Assembly: GCA_916613615.1 (NCBI GenBank)
Contig: OU744731.1
Coordinates: 61,096,880 to 61,160,879, forward strand
Direction of reading: 5' to 3'
Length of the DNA: 64,000 nt
DNA from: Steromphala cineraria
Lineage: Eukaryota > Mollusca > Gastropoda > Trochida > Trochidae
Shown: piece by piece, positions 11,188-24,278 of the stretch
How the letters are laid out: each line of letters begins with the position of its first letter
How positions within the stretch are numbered: the first letter of the stretch is position 1
Notes under the pieces: model-generated
Told to the model about the DNA's origin: nothing
Databases searched by the model: none
Seen by the model: only the letters and a program-made list of their open reading frames with translations
Position numbers and translations under genes: made by a program

Positions 11188-14100
11188 TTAGCTCACCTTT
11201 ACAAAGTAAATGTGAGCTTATGTCATGGCGCTTCGTCCGTCGTCCGTCTGTCTGTCCGTCCGTCCGTCCGTCCGTCTGTCCGTCCGTCCGTCCGTCCGTC
11301 CGTCCGTCCGTAAACTTTCAGGAAAAAGACTACTCCTCCTAAACGAATCCAGATATCATTCTGAAATTGTAGTATGTTATACCCATGGTGATTCCTCACA
11401 GAAAGGTAGACGTTTCAGTTTTGAGAATCCAAGATGGCCGCCATGGCAGCCATATTGAATTTTCAATTAGATTTCACGAAAAAGACTACTCCTCCTAAAC
11501 GTATCCAGATATCATTCTGAAATTGTAGTATGTTATACCCATGGTGATTCCTCACAGAAAGGTAGACGTTTCAGTTTTGAGAATCCAAGATGGCCGCCAT
11601 GGCAGCCATATTGAATTTTCGATTAGATTTCACGAAAAAGACTACTCCTCCTAAACGAATGCAGATATCATTCTGAAATTGTAGTATGTTATACCCATGG
11701 TGATTCCTCACAGAAAGGTAGACGTTTCAGTTTTGAGAATCCAAGATGGCCGCCATGGCAGCCATATTGAATTTTCAATTAGATTTCACGAAAAAGACTA
11801 CTCCTCCTAAACGTATCCAGATATCATTCTGAAATTGTAGTATGTTATACCCATGGTGATTCCTCACAGAAAGGTAGACTTTTCAATTTTTAGAATCCAA
11901 GATGGCCGCTAAGGCAGCCATATTGAATTTTCAATTAGATTTTAGGAAAAAGACTACTCCTACTAAACGAATCCAGATATCATTCTGAAATTGTAGTATG
12001 TTATACCCATTGTGATTCCTCACAGAAAGGTAGACTTTTCAATTTTGAGAATCCAAGATGTCCGCCATGGCAGCCATATTGAATTTTCAATTAGATTTCA
12101 TGAAAAGACTACTCTTTCTAAACCAATCTAGATATCATTCTGAAATTGTAGTATGTTATACCTATAGTGATTCCTCCTACAAAGGTAGACGTTTCAGTTT
12201 TGAGAATCCAAGATGGCCGCGATAGCATCCATATTGACTTTTCAGCTGCAGATGACACATCATTATTACAAAATTTTAAGCTTTCATCAAGTGATCACTC
12301 GCACTATATAAATTCTCCAATTTGAACTTACTTATCATAATTTTATCTTGAATATAGAATATTTAAGATTGTCATGCAAGTTGTTCTATATTTTAAGTGT
12401 TTCTAAAACATTAAGATGAAAGACAAACATAATTAATTAATTTGTTTAAAATATTTATGGCAAATAGCTGCAAAAACCCAATGACATTAAACATCATGTT
12501 AGATTTTGAACAATGGTATCTCCCTTATATTCCTTTAAATACCACACATAAGGGGTCAACCAGAGTTCAGATATTTCTGTTGAGTCCACTAGGCTGTCTA
12601 ATACACATCCCAATACAGGCTGCTAGCATCATAGTGTCAGCTGCTAGTCTGTTGCATAATCAACCTGACCCAATTGATATGGTAGAGCATTATGCTATAT
12701 GGCCATGTGTATGCAATAAGAGTTATGGAAATTAGACTTGTATTCTCATGACAGCGATATGTTCTTTCTAAGAAATAACAACTTACACAAAACTTGTCAC
12801 TTGTTTTGTGTTTAGCAATCTACATGATAAGTTGATGTGGAAAGAGTTATTTTGCATCAGGTTCCAGTTCCTGTGTTTTACTCATATTTGTACCATTTCT
12901 ATATCTAACAGCAGTTCTTCTTGACACAAAATCAATTTAGGACATAAGCTAACTATATTTTGTTAAATTATATATATTTTTCACAACAATTCATGTTCTC
13001 TCCCGTCAAGTCTATTAATACCACACATAAGGGCTTAGCCAGAGTTCAGGTTTACATGCTCAGCACACTAGGATGCTTCTCCAAATATACGTACACAAAG
13101 CCAAATACACAAATTGCTACACTCTCCTTAAGGATCTGGGGCTAGCAGCCCTGCCTGCTTGTATATTGCATAGTAATCCTGACCTAATTGATTAATAGAA
13201 CATAATGGAATTTATGGAAAGTATATAAATTGTCTTTATGAAAAGTATACTTGTATTCTATTAATAGTAATACTTTTACAAATAACAATTTAAACAAGTC
13301 AAGAATCAGCTTTTGTGTACAACAATCTGCACGATGAGTTAATATTAACAAGTCAAGAATCTGCTTTTATGTTCAGTAATCTACATGATAAGTTAATAAT
13401 AGAGGTATTTTGTATCAGGTTCCAGTTCCAATACCATGTGTTTTATAAATACCTGTAAAACTAAATGATAATTGTATCATGCTGAAGGGGTTCTGGGAAC
13501 AACATGTCATCATAGAAGTCATTATTTTTCAATTAGATTTCAGGCCAAGTACTACTCCTACTAAATCAATTAAGATATCATTCTGAAAAGTGAGTATTTT
13601 TTAATATAGTGATTCCTGACAAAGACGCATTTATTTTATTATCAAGAATCCAAGATGGTCAATATGTCAATTATATTGAATTTTCAATTAGATTTCATGA
13701 ATTTCATTGAAAAGAATACATTTCCTGATCAATCAAATCAATGTCATTATATTTGTATTGATACGCTTGTTGTAATATTTATCAACACTATAAATACAGT
13801 TACAAAAAACTGTATGAATCATCTTTATCTGCAAACAGCCTGAAGCTTGACTGTTTTAATAAATCCTTTCCGTTTTACATAATTCCTGACACTTCATATA
13901 TATGGCAAATAACATAGCCAGTGAGGGATAAATATACATTTTATAATCATCTATATCTGATTACGGTCTGAACAATGATTATCTAGATAATTATAATGAT
14001 CATTCAATTCAAACATTCAATTCCTTTTCAAAAGCTATTAAAATGATTAAATTTGTTCACTCCCAACACTAACTGTTAGGTTTTTTAGTCCATTGTTCCC

Positions 14101-15212
14101 ATGCAATTAATTTATTCCAAATTGAAAATTTTGGTTAATGAATAACAAATTATCTTTTATTTTGTTTGTCATGCTAATAAAAGATATCATTTAATATTCA
14201 TCTTCAAAACTAATTGAACAGCTGTCTGAACAATTCTTTTTTTACAAAGTCTTTCTCACCAATTCTCTCTGTTTGTTAAGATACTTCAATAAACATATTA
14301 CTGAGTTGACCTCCAGATTATTTCCATTGCAAACCTCTCTTCTATCCCCACCCCTCCTATCCCCCCTTTCCCTCCTCCCCTTTTTTCTCCTGTCCTTCCA
14401 TTGCAAACCTATCCCTCATTCCTTCTACCCCCCTTCCCCCAACCCCCAACCCCCCCCCCCCCCCCCCCCCCCCTTTCCCCATCTATCCTTCCAGCCCCTC
14501 TCCTGCAACTTTCCTCTAAAGAGTATCTGTTTTGCATATTGAAATGAGGGGAGGACACTCACTATATCGAATAACAGTAACTTACATAAGAGGATAAGTT
14601 ACATAAGCTACATGCAGGTGCAAGAGGTCATCATAGGTCATCATATCTAGTAATTAGCATAAACCCCCATGTTGCTAGCCTATTCTGACCAATCAGATTG
14701 CACTAACATAGGTCAAGATTTAAGATATTCAGAAATCTTCAGTTAGAATTACATGAGACATTGACCTGGACAGTTTACTTTGGCAATTGGACCTATCACT
14801 AGCTGAATTTGTGATTTGTGTCAGAGGGAATTAGTTCTTTGGAAGTTGAGAGTGTGACTAAATGAATACTCCTAAACCAATCAAGATATCACAATGAAAT
14901 TAATACAGATGCCCACATAAAAGTAGCATTTTGAAGATTAAAAAGTCCAAGATGGTCACCAATTTAGCCATAGATATACAAAAATGTTATACAAAAACCT
15001 GCTTGTTAACAAATCATGATTATATCATTCTTGTATTAATGTTTGTTCAAACTCTAGTGGTTTCCAACAGAAGAATAGCATTTTAAAAGATAAAAAAATC
15101 ATGATGGCAGCCATAATCAATTATCATATAAAAGATGGTTACACAATTAAACCATATAACCACATCATTCATTTTAAGGTGAGCTTCTGTACCCTCGGTA
15201 CTTTTATTATGA
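11188..15212 (-). mobile_element. HINE-like tandem-core element, family C (~4 kb)
   Basis: The left end has TTTTTAGCTCACCTTT, a CTTCGTCCGTCGTCCGTCTG microsatellite, then five well-kept ~157 bp cores (11320-12240), each containing GACTACTCCTCCTAAAC and CAAGATGGCCGCCATGGCAG. Decayed cores continue at 13520-13690, 14840-14960 and 15050-15130. The right end is AAGGTGAGCT followed by a GTACCCTCGGTAC hairpin. AGCTCACCTT on the left and AAGGTGAGCT on the right form the subterminal inverted repeat. Two related segments near 12530-12760 and 13010-13250 share ACCACACATAAGGG and look like an internal duplication. No gene is visible in its 4 kb. Confidence 0.6.
14450..14473. repeat. poly-C run in a pyrimidine-rich tract
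   Basis: 24 consecutive C inside a C/T-rich strand (about 14335-14510). The proline-rich ORF across it is compositional. Confidence 0.85.
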
Positions 15213-15342
15213 TTTAAATGACAATGAAAAGTTTGTTTTTCCAATGAATGAAAGCATGATTTTAAATATGTTTAATTGAAGAGAGCTGTTTTTGATCTGA
15301 TTGGGTTAGATATTTTATATTCAAAAAAATGTATTTATTAAC

Positions 15343-15398
15343 ACTGCTACTGCTACTGCTACTGCTACTGCTACTGCTACTGCTACTGCTACTGCTAC
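15343..15398. repeat. (CTGCTA)n microsatellite
   Basis: About nine uninterrupted CTGCTA hexamers, giving a leucine run in one frame. A (GA)n tract follows at 15464-15481. Confidence 0.9.
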
Positions 15399-15679
15399 AT
15401 TTTACAACAAGAATATCGTGTTTAGAAAACAATACAAAAATTCAATTCAATAACTTATTTAATAGAGAGAGAGAGAGAGAAATTATTTTATTATTGTGTC
15501 ACGCAGATGTTGACAGGTAATAACAAACATTGGCGCATAAAACAACATCTGCCCGGCCTTATAGACCTATGAGACACATAACATCTTTAAAAGCAATATA
15601 TAGATAAAATACAACATATATATACTAAATTGCACAATGTATATCTGACAAAAAGTGGGGGATACCATAGGATAAATTA

Positions 15680-16485
15680 TTATAATGACTGCCGTCTCTT
15701 AAACATAAGCGACACTGAAGCAGCTAGGGGGTGAATTAGATTATCACAATTCATAATATAAACGGACTGGTCGATAGGAGCCTTTAAGCTGAACAGAGGG
15801 TTAAAAGAACGTGCCTTTTCCCATAATACTGACCTTATATCAGAATAGATTTGACAACTAGATAAAAAATGAACCTCACCACTATTACAATATCGACACA
15901 ACCGTTGGTCAACTTCAACTGTAGGACGTGAAAAACGACCAATTTCAATTTCCACAGCGTAGTTTGGCCAGAATACTTCGTTGTGATCGCTCCATAATAG
16001 TACGAACATACGGTGAAACTGACAAAGAAGACTTAAACAGTCTGAATGTGCGTAGCTTATTGCCGTTACGACGGCCAGTATCGTCCCAGAGTTGTGAATA
16101 CCAATTAGAATGCTCCATATCCAACATCCGTTGCTTGATGAAAATGAAATCAAGCTGGGAGATGTGCGATAAATCCAAAAGTGGTAAATCCATTGAAACT
16201 AGAAGTTTTTCCATTTTTATATCCCAGGACCTACGAAAAGACAAAGACCATTTGTGAATATGACTTATGATACTGCCAGGCATAGCCGATTGAAGCCGTT
16301 TCAAGTACCGGACAGATTCAATACGTTGTTTTGTGAAGTTCGAAACCCAGCCCATTTCTCCTCTAACAGCCAAATTTGGAGTGTAACGACTCACACCAAG
16401 GAAATACCGACAAGCCCTGTTTTGGACTTCTTTAATGCAACTAAACTCACGTGATCCCCAAACAGCAGAACCATAAGATAAAATT
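15680..16485 (-). pseudogene. decayed LINE, post-RT region
   Basis: On the minus strand, reading from 16485, the frame gives SYGSAVWG, then the ACRYFLGVSRYTPNLAVRGE motif, and continues to about 15945. A second frame (16153-15680) carries the C-terminal knuckle with CRYCNSGEVHFLSSC and SVLWEKARSFNPLF. The two frames overlap near 15950-16150, so at least one frameshift separates them. This is the region between the RT palm and the C-terminal zinc knuckle of a jockey-like non-LTR element. It is a different copy from the one at 5520-6400, and its knuckle has lost part of the spacing. RT and endonuclease domains are absent. Confidence 0.8.
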
Positions 16486-16847
16486 TATTAGCTATCAAGA
16501 TGTGAAAGTGATATGTGCTTGTCGTAAGTTAATTCTGTGGCAGTATAATTTCACTCAATTCTTAAACCGCTCAGACACAAACAATATTATTAATAGATGA
16601 CTAGATGTCTAATGAATTTGTCAACATTTAGATCGTTACCGAAGAAGAAGATAGAAAACACAAAGAAGGGCTATGAATAATATGAAAATTATAATGTTTA
16701 TGGTGATAAACGTTTTGTTCTTTGTTTCATTATGTCCATACCCAATAACACAACTAAATCGATGACCACAAACAGAAATGGTAGTATATTCTTTATTTTC
16801 TTTAATGACGTATTTCACAGAATTTAATAATAATGCTCATTTCGGGA

Positions 16848-17200
16848 CAAGTACAAGAATTTGTACTATTCAAGATAGTGTTATCCCAAATATAACATTG
16901 TTACATTTGTTCACAATCTAAACGGCATTTATCTATTTTACATTCAGCTTTGGGAGCTGTGCCAATTTTACATCTATCAGAGGGGTAACGAATGTAACAA
17001 CCGCTTAATTACTGCTTGTTGGACCTCCATTTTTGTGGATGGCGAAACGGGCGAGTTTGATTAGCTGTTGGTACTGTCATTGCTGGTGGTGTGGGTTCGA
17101 ATCCCGCATGGGACTTGGCCCAAAAGAAAGTACAAGAATCTGTACTATTCAAGATAGTGTTAGTGACATTGTTACATGTTATAGAACAGCTGAAAGCCGA
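16848..17200 (+). repeat. duplicated spacer with a tRNA-like B box
   Basis: GTACAAGAATYTGTACTATT followed by CAAGATAGTGTTA occurs at 16850 and again at 17130. Between them, at 17033-17110, is a tRNA-like stretch: GATGGCGAAACGG in the A-box position and GGGTTCGAATCCC as a perfect B box. I read it as a SINE or a tRNA pseudogene flanked by a short direct repeat. Confidence 0.5.
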
Positions 17201-17377
17201 AACCGTACGAGCTACCACAATAGAATGTACTGCCATTGTTCATAGGACCAACAATTATACAGAAAGCGTAATTTGATGTGCATAGAAACATATGGTAACA
17301 ATGATTTATTCATACAATTAATATACAAAGAAAAATTCACGATAAAGTTTCTACTCAGTAAAACATCCTGTATTTTC

Positions 17378-17460
17378 AACTGGCCTCCGTAATCTAATGG
17401 TAACTCACTTGGTTTGGAATCGGCATGTTACTGGTTTGAATACATGTTTTGACTGCAGCA
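17378..17460 (+). mobile_element. tRNA-derived SINE head, second copy
   Basis: Starts CAACTGGCCTCCGTAATCTA and carries a decayed B box (TGGTTTGAATAC). Same family as 9577-9660. Confidence 0.5.
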
Positions 17461-18910
17461 TTTGTTATTTAGGAAAATTGCAATTTTAGTGAGTGTATAT
17501 TTAATTTTCAAATAAAGGTTTGAATTTGAATAAATTTCGAGAATCAAAATATCATCGCTTCACTATCAATTGATGCCGGGTGTTCATCATGATATCTTTC
17601 TACTATACGTTTAATTGTATGGATGGATAATCAGACTAAGAAAGTAATATATGTATTTTTATATATTTTGTTAAAACATATACGTGAATAATTTAGTATT
17701 AGAAAAGTTATAATAACAATACAGTCTGTTAATGTCATTTACCGCAATTAAAACAACTCAAAATGGCGGGTCAGCATGTTATCGTCTCTTAGACTGGTTA
17801 CAAACATGCAACAATTGACCGTATTATGCAACTCGGCATCGGTGTTTCTTTCATCATTCACTTTGATGTGAAAACGGGAACTTTGTGTATGCGCTCACTG
17901 TGTTAACAACTTGCCAATCACAAGTCGCATGACCTTGTTTATACATGTATTACCGTTTATATGTATATTACCGCATATGCAAAAGTATGTATATTTCCCG
18001 ACTGTGTGTTTTCGTTTTACCAACAAACATTCTCTTATTGATCAGAACCACTGTACGTTACACTAAATGCATGAAGGCAGCTACATATTTGAAATGAAAA
18101 TCTACGTTATTGCTCATCTTTTTACTGACCGTTTAATAAAGTATGACTCCATTAATTCCACTGCTATTATAGAGAAAAACATCTTTAAATCAACACAGTC
18201 TTTATGCATCGAATAAATAGATTATCAATGCGTGGTGCGTACATGTAGGTATGAGAGATATTTTCGACATTACGGGACTCTCCTATGAACATTTTGAAGA
18301 TGGCGACATTACAAAACATAAAAACAATTTTTGATAGCATATCCGCACCTTTACATATTACATGTAAAGACTATTAAAATGCCTTATAATCGTGTAATAT
18401 TGCCATAGCAAGGTTTTTCACACTAAAGGTGCTGATCATTGTTTATGATTTTGTACAAATTTTACTAAATCAAGCAAAATGTTACGCTCAGCATCCTGTC
18501 TCAACTAGGCTGTGTACTAATCATGAAATAATGATATATATGTACAAACAGAAATGTCACCTTGACTTGAATTTTGTTTCGAACAAGGAATGCCTTGATG
18601 GGACTGTCCCGGTCCAGTTTCTTCATTGAATGTTTCATTAAGACATACGAATCGCTCTAATGATTAATGATAATTGAATTTTTTTACTAAATAAGTTATC
18701 TCAAGCGTGTTTGTTATTTGTTTTCATATGAATTGGAGAATAAACAAATACCTATACAAAGATACCTTCACTAAGCAAACCTGTATGTCGACTTGTAGTT
18801 TACTTCGTTCATACGGATTGATTTTTCTCAAAGTACAGAAGCCATATGCAAGAATTGTCAGCGAAATATATACCGGTACCTAAAAAAACGTTATTAGACA
18901 TTAACATTAT
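17461..18910. other. unassigned intergenic sequence
   Basis: AT-rich, with no ORF above 66 codons worth calling and no repeat boundary recognised. Confidence 0.4.
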
Positions 18911-18916
18911 AAGTGT

Positions 18917-18953
18917 ATTGATAACTGTTGTATATCTATATCTATATCTATAT
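18917..18953. repeat. (TATATC)n microsatellite
   Basis: Repeated TATCTA/TATATC hexamers, about five units. Confidence 0.75.
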
Positions 18954-19340
18954 CTCTGTATTATCTATTTTGTTATTGCCTTTTCAGTGAAAGTGCGGTT
19001 TGTCTTGTTAATAGAAACTGCAAACACTGTCATCACATTGTTGACCTGTTAGTGTTTAACTTTTAATTGAAGAAGACCGCATATTTAACGTTTTCTTGAA
19101 TGCCTTTACATATATCGGTAAGTTTGTTGATCTGCGTATTAAAGCTATTTCATTTTATTATTGCCTTCATTGTCTTTACTATGCTGCATCTCACTGTTGT
19201 TAATCAAATGACTTTGTCGAGCAGAACAATATCATAATTTCTATTTTATAATCATAATCAAAACAACTTTGCATCTGTTTCTTCCAATTTGCCATTTAAC
19301 ACCCATTTAAGCTTTCCTACTGTACAAACAGATGCTTATT

Positions 19341-21145
19341 ATTATACCCCCGCCTTACAGCGTAAGCGGGGGTATATAGCGTTCATTCTTTCCGTCCGTC
19401 CGTCCGTCTGTCCGCCCGTCTGTCCGTCCGTCCGTCTGTCCGTCCGTCCCAAAACTTTGTGCGGAGCAGATTTCCAAAACTATGCATGCTAGCCTCATCA
19501 AACTTCATACACATGTCAACCATGATCCCTAGTTGTGCCTTTTGAGGGTTAGAACTATTTCTGAATTTTAATTTTTGCAGTTTCCATGGAAACGTGACTA
19601 AAAAGTGACTCTTTGAGGAAGTCGTTTTGTGCGGAGCATATCTCCAAAACTATGCATGCAAGCTTCATCAAACTTCATACAGATGTCAACCATGATCCCT
19701 AGTTGTGCCTTTTGAGGGTTAGAACTATTTCTGAATTTTCATTTTTGCGGTTTCCATGGAAACGTGACTAAAAAGTGACTCTTTGAGGAAGTCGTTTTGT
19801 GCGGAGCATATCTCCAAAACTATGCATGCTAGCTTCATCAAACTTCATACAGATGTCAACCATGATCCCTAGTTGTGTCTTTTGAGGGTTAGAACTATTT
19901 CTGAATTTTCATTTTTGCGGTTTCCATGAAAACGTGACTAAAAAGTGACTATTTGAGGAAGTCGTTTTGTGCGGAGCATATCTCCAAAACTATGCATGCT
20001 AGCTTCATCAAACTTCATACAGATGTCAACCATGATCCCTAGTTGTGCCTTTTGAGGGTTAGAACTATTTCTGAATTTTCATTTTTGCGGTTTCCATGGA
20101 AACGTGACTAAAAAGTGACTCTTTGAGGAAGTCGTTTTGTGCGGAGCAGATCTCCAAAACTATGCATGCTAGCTTCATCAAACTTCATACAGATGTCAAC
20201 CATGATCCCTAGTTGTGCCTTTTGAGGGTTAGACCAACAAATTCTTTTAATTTTTGGCGGTTTCCATGGAAACATGACTAAAACAGTGACTCTATGACCA
20301 AGTTCTTTGTCCGGAGCATATCTCCCAAACTATTCATGCTAGCTTCACCAAACTTCATACACTTATCAACCATGATCCCTAGTTGTGCCTTTTAAGGGTT
20401 AGACCAACAAATTATTTTTATTTTTTGCGGTTTCCATGGAAACATTACTGAAACAGTGACTCTTCGACCAAGTATTTTGTCCGGAGCATATCTCCCAAAC
20501 TATTCATGCTAGTTTCACCAAACTTCATACACTTATCAATCAGGATCCCTAGTTGTGCCTTTTAAGGGTTAGACCAACAAATTATTTTTATTTTTGGCGG
20601 TTTCCATGGAAACATGAATAAAACAGTGACTCTTCGACCAAATCTTTTGTCCGAAGCATATCTCCCAAACTATTCATGCTAGCTTCACCAAACTTCATAC
20701 ACTTATCAACCACGATCACTAGATGTGCCATTTGAGGATTAGACCATCACATTTTTTTAATTTTTGGAAACATGACGAAAACAGTGATTCTATGATAAAT
20801 TACTTTGTCCTGAACATATTTCATGAAATATACATCTAAGCTTACAAACTTACAAAGTGACTCAACAAAAATAATTTTGTCCTCAGTGCATCTCGTAGAA
20901 TATTCATGATAACTACCTCAAATTTGAAACAAAGATCAACCATTATCTCTAGATGTACCCTTTTAATTGTAAAACCTATTAATGAATTCGGTATTTGGGT
21001 TTCAGTTGAAAGAAGCCTTATGCAATGACTTACTGTATACTCAACTATCATACTTTAACCAATATTAATCAGTTTTACTATTTGAAATTCTTTGAACAAA
21101 GTGGGGAGCGGGGGTATGTGAGCTTTGCTCGCTTCTTCACTTGTT
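19341..21145 (-). mobile_element. HINE-like tandem-core element, family D
   Basis: The left end is a hairpin (TACCCCCGCC...AAGCGGGGGTA) followed by a CCGTCCGTCCGTCTGTCCGC microsatellite. Then come nine cores with a period of ~170 bp: the first five are nearly identical (each with GTGCGGAGCATATCTCCAAA and GTTTCCATGGAAAC) and later ones are progressively decayed. The right end is GAGCGGGGGTATGTGAGC plus a small hairpin. TACCCCCGC and GCGGGGGTA form the subterminal inverted repeat. A MITE abuts its right end. No gene inside. Confidence 0.65.
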
Positions 21146-21510
21146 CTAAAAAGGGGCATATCACATATTGTGAAAAAAGATATAATTAAAATCTTTCACT
21201 GACAATTGTACGTTACAGCTAAATGTATTATATTGATAGTGTAAAAAATCCTATTACACACACCAATCACCCAAAGTCATAGAACAAATTATGAATATTC
21301 ACATTAAATCCATTGGTACCCATTTTGTGTGAAAACCTTTTAATTCATTTTATTAAGAAAAGGGAATCGCATGGCTGAACTGTACATTATATATTTTGTT
21401 TATTACTGCTTCGTTTAGTTTAATGGCATTGTCTTTCGATGGGAATAATTTATTTTCATTTTCCTGGTAACACTTTATATTCTTCCTAAAATGTGCTACT
21501 GCCCCTTTAA
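21146..21510 (-). mobile_element. TTAA MITE, copy 2
   Basis: Inverted copy of the MITE at 37796-38159, alignable over most of its length (for example AAATCCATTGG, CATTTTGTGTGAA, TTTAGTTTAA, TTTTCATTTTCCTG). The right end is GTGCTACTGCCCCTTTAA. The left end is decayed (CTAAAAAGGGGCA). Confidence 0.75.
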
Positions 21511-22192
21511 CAGTTAACCCGTTATCAATCAAATGAATGGAACCATGTTAAGAGCAAAACGGGCAGTAAGGTCTAGATGAAGTTTTAAGAAATAACATTA
21601 CATAATTGAAGGTACTGTAAGTTTTCTAATACACTTCATTTATACTCGATATAAAACTTGGACAGCCGATTGTTGTTGTCAAGGTTATATTCTAAGTTTG
21701 ACTTTTGAATATCCTCATGGTCAAGAATTGTCTACTGTATTATTTCTGTATGAACATTATTTCCATTATTATAGTCTTTTCATACGACGCTGTGCATTTC
21801 TGTAAGCATGAAAAAAACTTTTTTCTACCTGTAAATCAAATGCAATGTTCTGATCGTTTAAGGTAATGTTCATAAACTGATTTTTTGCGGGTAACTTCAG
21901 TGACAGATTACAACTATTTCTTGTGCAACACTGACCATTGTAAACAATGAATGGTGATTTAATGAGCGACATAGGCTGTCAGCCCCCCCGTTAAGTAGCG
22001 CGTTAACCATGCGTGACAGTTGCATAGCAGGGGCGTTATAATGAGGGCAGGTGGTAGAGGAGGAAAAGTTTAACATGGAATATCTTCGTTACTAATAAAC
22101 CCACAAACTTCATAATTTCACATTATATCATATTGAATAAGCAGTATTAAAATATGTAAATAGATTTTGTTTATCTTACAAAAAATAAAAAC

Positions 22193-22340
22193 TCGAAATT
22201 TCTAGAAATTTCTAGATACGCACTAGAAAATTTCTAGATACGTTCTAGAAAATTTCTAGATACGTTCTAGAAAATTTCTAGAAACGTTCTAGAAAATTTC
22301 TAGATACGTTCTAGAAAATTTCTAGAAATTTCTAGAAAGG
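22193..22340 (-). repeat. palindromic TCTAGA array, copy 2
   Basis: The same kind of array as 3515-3650, reverse-complemented: AAAACTCGAAATTTCTAG at the left, then repeated TAGAAAATTTCTAGATACGT units, then GGGGGTACTTTC and TTAACTGTAG at the right. Shared outer flanks show the two belong to one dispersed family. Confidence 0.8.
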
Positions 22341-22524
22341 GGGTACTTTCTTTCTGGTTTAACTGTAGAATCTAAAAATATAAACAATATATTTTCTTAT
22401 TTTGTTTTAAAAAACATAAACTGACTTCATTACATTAAAATTTGGTACAAACCAGTACTATAATAATAGGCTTATATAGGAAAATAAACTACTTAGATAT
22501 GACATAACAAAAGGTACCGCTACC

Positions 22525-24201
22525 TGTATTGGGTTGTAGTCAAAAGGACCGAATGTCAAAATGGCTGAGAACTGCATAGTCCAAAAAGCCGAAGGAGAAA
22601 GTCAAAAGGGCCGAGCCATTTAGTCAAATGGGCTGTGTTCCAAGTTATAAAGGCCGAACCAAAAAAATACCATCAAATAACATAGAAAAAACTTTAGATT
22701 CCATCTTTTATTGACATCGTAAGAACATTTCAACAATATTTTCATTGTCGCACTATTATTGTTCAACACTATTCGCACTTTCAGTTGTAGAAATACAGTT
22801 TTAGACAGTACTGTTTTAGATAGTAGGTTCAGACAACATCTTTCTAGTTCACATTTACCTATCAAATGGTCCATATGGGTTCAGATTTCCGTATTAATAT
22901 CACAATATTTAGAACTAGAACATTTAAGTTAGATGTTACTATAGACTTCAATTGGAACTGGTAGATGGTATAAATTTTTTTAAGAACATAGATTACGGTA
23001 TGTACATCATGTGAGTGTAAGATTGGGGATGATCCCGGATGAACTTCATTTTATATTAAGGCGTAATCTGTTAAATGAATTACAAATAAATATCTTCCTG
23101 CATATCATTATTAACTTTTATCAATAAATAGATATGTTTCACTTATACATGTCCATCACAATACTTGTTAAAACTGCTCTGTATATCAAATATGACTTGC
23201 ATATTCTCAATGAATTCATATGTATTACTTCAATATTTTATTTGATAACTCTGTCATTATTTATGATTTATGAAAATAAACTTGACTGACTTAGAACTAA
23301 GACCCTCTTGAATTTTCGATTTCGCTTTTCGTATTGATTGATTTGTTTTCTTAATAAATTACTCATTGTACTTTTAGAGTAGTCGTCACAATCCAATTAA
23401 TTGTTTTCTTAACGAACAAGGTATTGCAGTAGATGATTGATTATATGTTTTCTTAACTAATTATGTATTGTTGTAGAGTCACCTACATGGTTATATAACA
23501 CAATTCAGTTTTAAAATGTTTCAAAAGTTTACGTCTCTCACTCCCAGGGACCCTACACCAAATATACGTCCAATAGTTCTTCAAAATTCCATTAAAATTT
23601 AATCACACGTTTCTTCCAATTTACGTCTTCATGTATAAAATGTAAATGTACTTGTTTCAGCTGCTCTTATGTATCAAATTATATCCGTTTATACACATAG
23701 TCATGTTTAAAAACAGTTTTTTCATAGTCGCACATAAATGAGTGATTGACATTTACACCATGATTATTCTGCTATGCACATCTTTTTCCAAAGCTTACAG
23801 AAAAGTTTCATTCCACCAATTTTGTTTACTCTTGCACTTGCTATTTCTGTTAGTTGATTTTTTCTGGTTTTTATTCAATTCTGTTGTCATCACATTGAGT
23901 TCCAATAATTAACAAGGGAAACATTACTTAGTTTTGAAAACATAAATCCAATCACTTAAAAAATCATAGCACAAGCCAAGGATTAATTTTGGAATTGATT
24001 GGAATCACTTGGCCAAGTAAACATATTACAACTATCAAATATAGGTTGAATACAATGAATATATATTTTTTTATTTTAGGCCCTTTTTCCTTGGACCTTA
24101 TGACTATTCACTTCGGCCCTTTTGACTTTTTCACATGGCCCTTTTGACTTTTTTTATCAGCCTTTTCATCCTTAGGCCCATTTGACCAGATCCCCCTGTA
24201 T
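22525..24201. mobile_element. TIR element with GTCAAAAGGGCCGA terminal sub-repeats
   Basis: The left end (22530-22670) contains at least five spaced copies of a motif like GTCAAAAGGGCCGA. The right end (24080-24201) contains the reverse complement (TCGGCCCTTTTGAC) at least five times. The 1.4 kb interior is AT-rich and has no coding sequence that I can support. A single-ended relative is at 41630-41745. Superfamily unknown. Confidence 0.65.
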
Positions 24202-24204
24202 CAA

Positions 24205-24278
24205 GCCTCAGTTGCTCAGTTGATAGAGCCGTTGCAATTTGCAACATATGGCCCCTGGTTCGATTCCCACTTTGGTAG
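24205..24278 (+). repeat. tRNA-like sequence (SINE head or tRNA pseudogene)
   Basis: It has a D-arm-like GCTCAGTTGATAGAGC and a B box GGTTCGATTCC at tRNA spacing over 74 nt. The anticodon arm lacks the invariant U33 and the acceptor and T stems pair poorly, so I do not call a functional tRNA. It abuts the right end of the TIR element. Confidence 0.5.

Noticed and set aside
11320..12240. Regular direct repeats that could suggest a CRISPR-like array
   Set aside because: The units are contiguous ~157 bp cores without spacers, inside a eukaryotic element with microsatellite and terminal repeats.
14273..14542. Proline-rich ORF
   Set aside because: Composition effect of a C/T tract with a 24-C run; no exon signals.
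15928..16257. Plus-strand ORF of 109 codons
   Set aside because: Antisense shadow of the minus-strand LINE remnant, which has recognisable motifs.
24205..24278. Possible functional tRNA gene
   Set aside because: Good A- and B-box spacing, but no proper anticodon loop (no U33) and poor acceptor and T stems. Treated as SINE or pseudogene.
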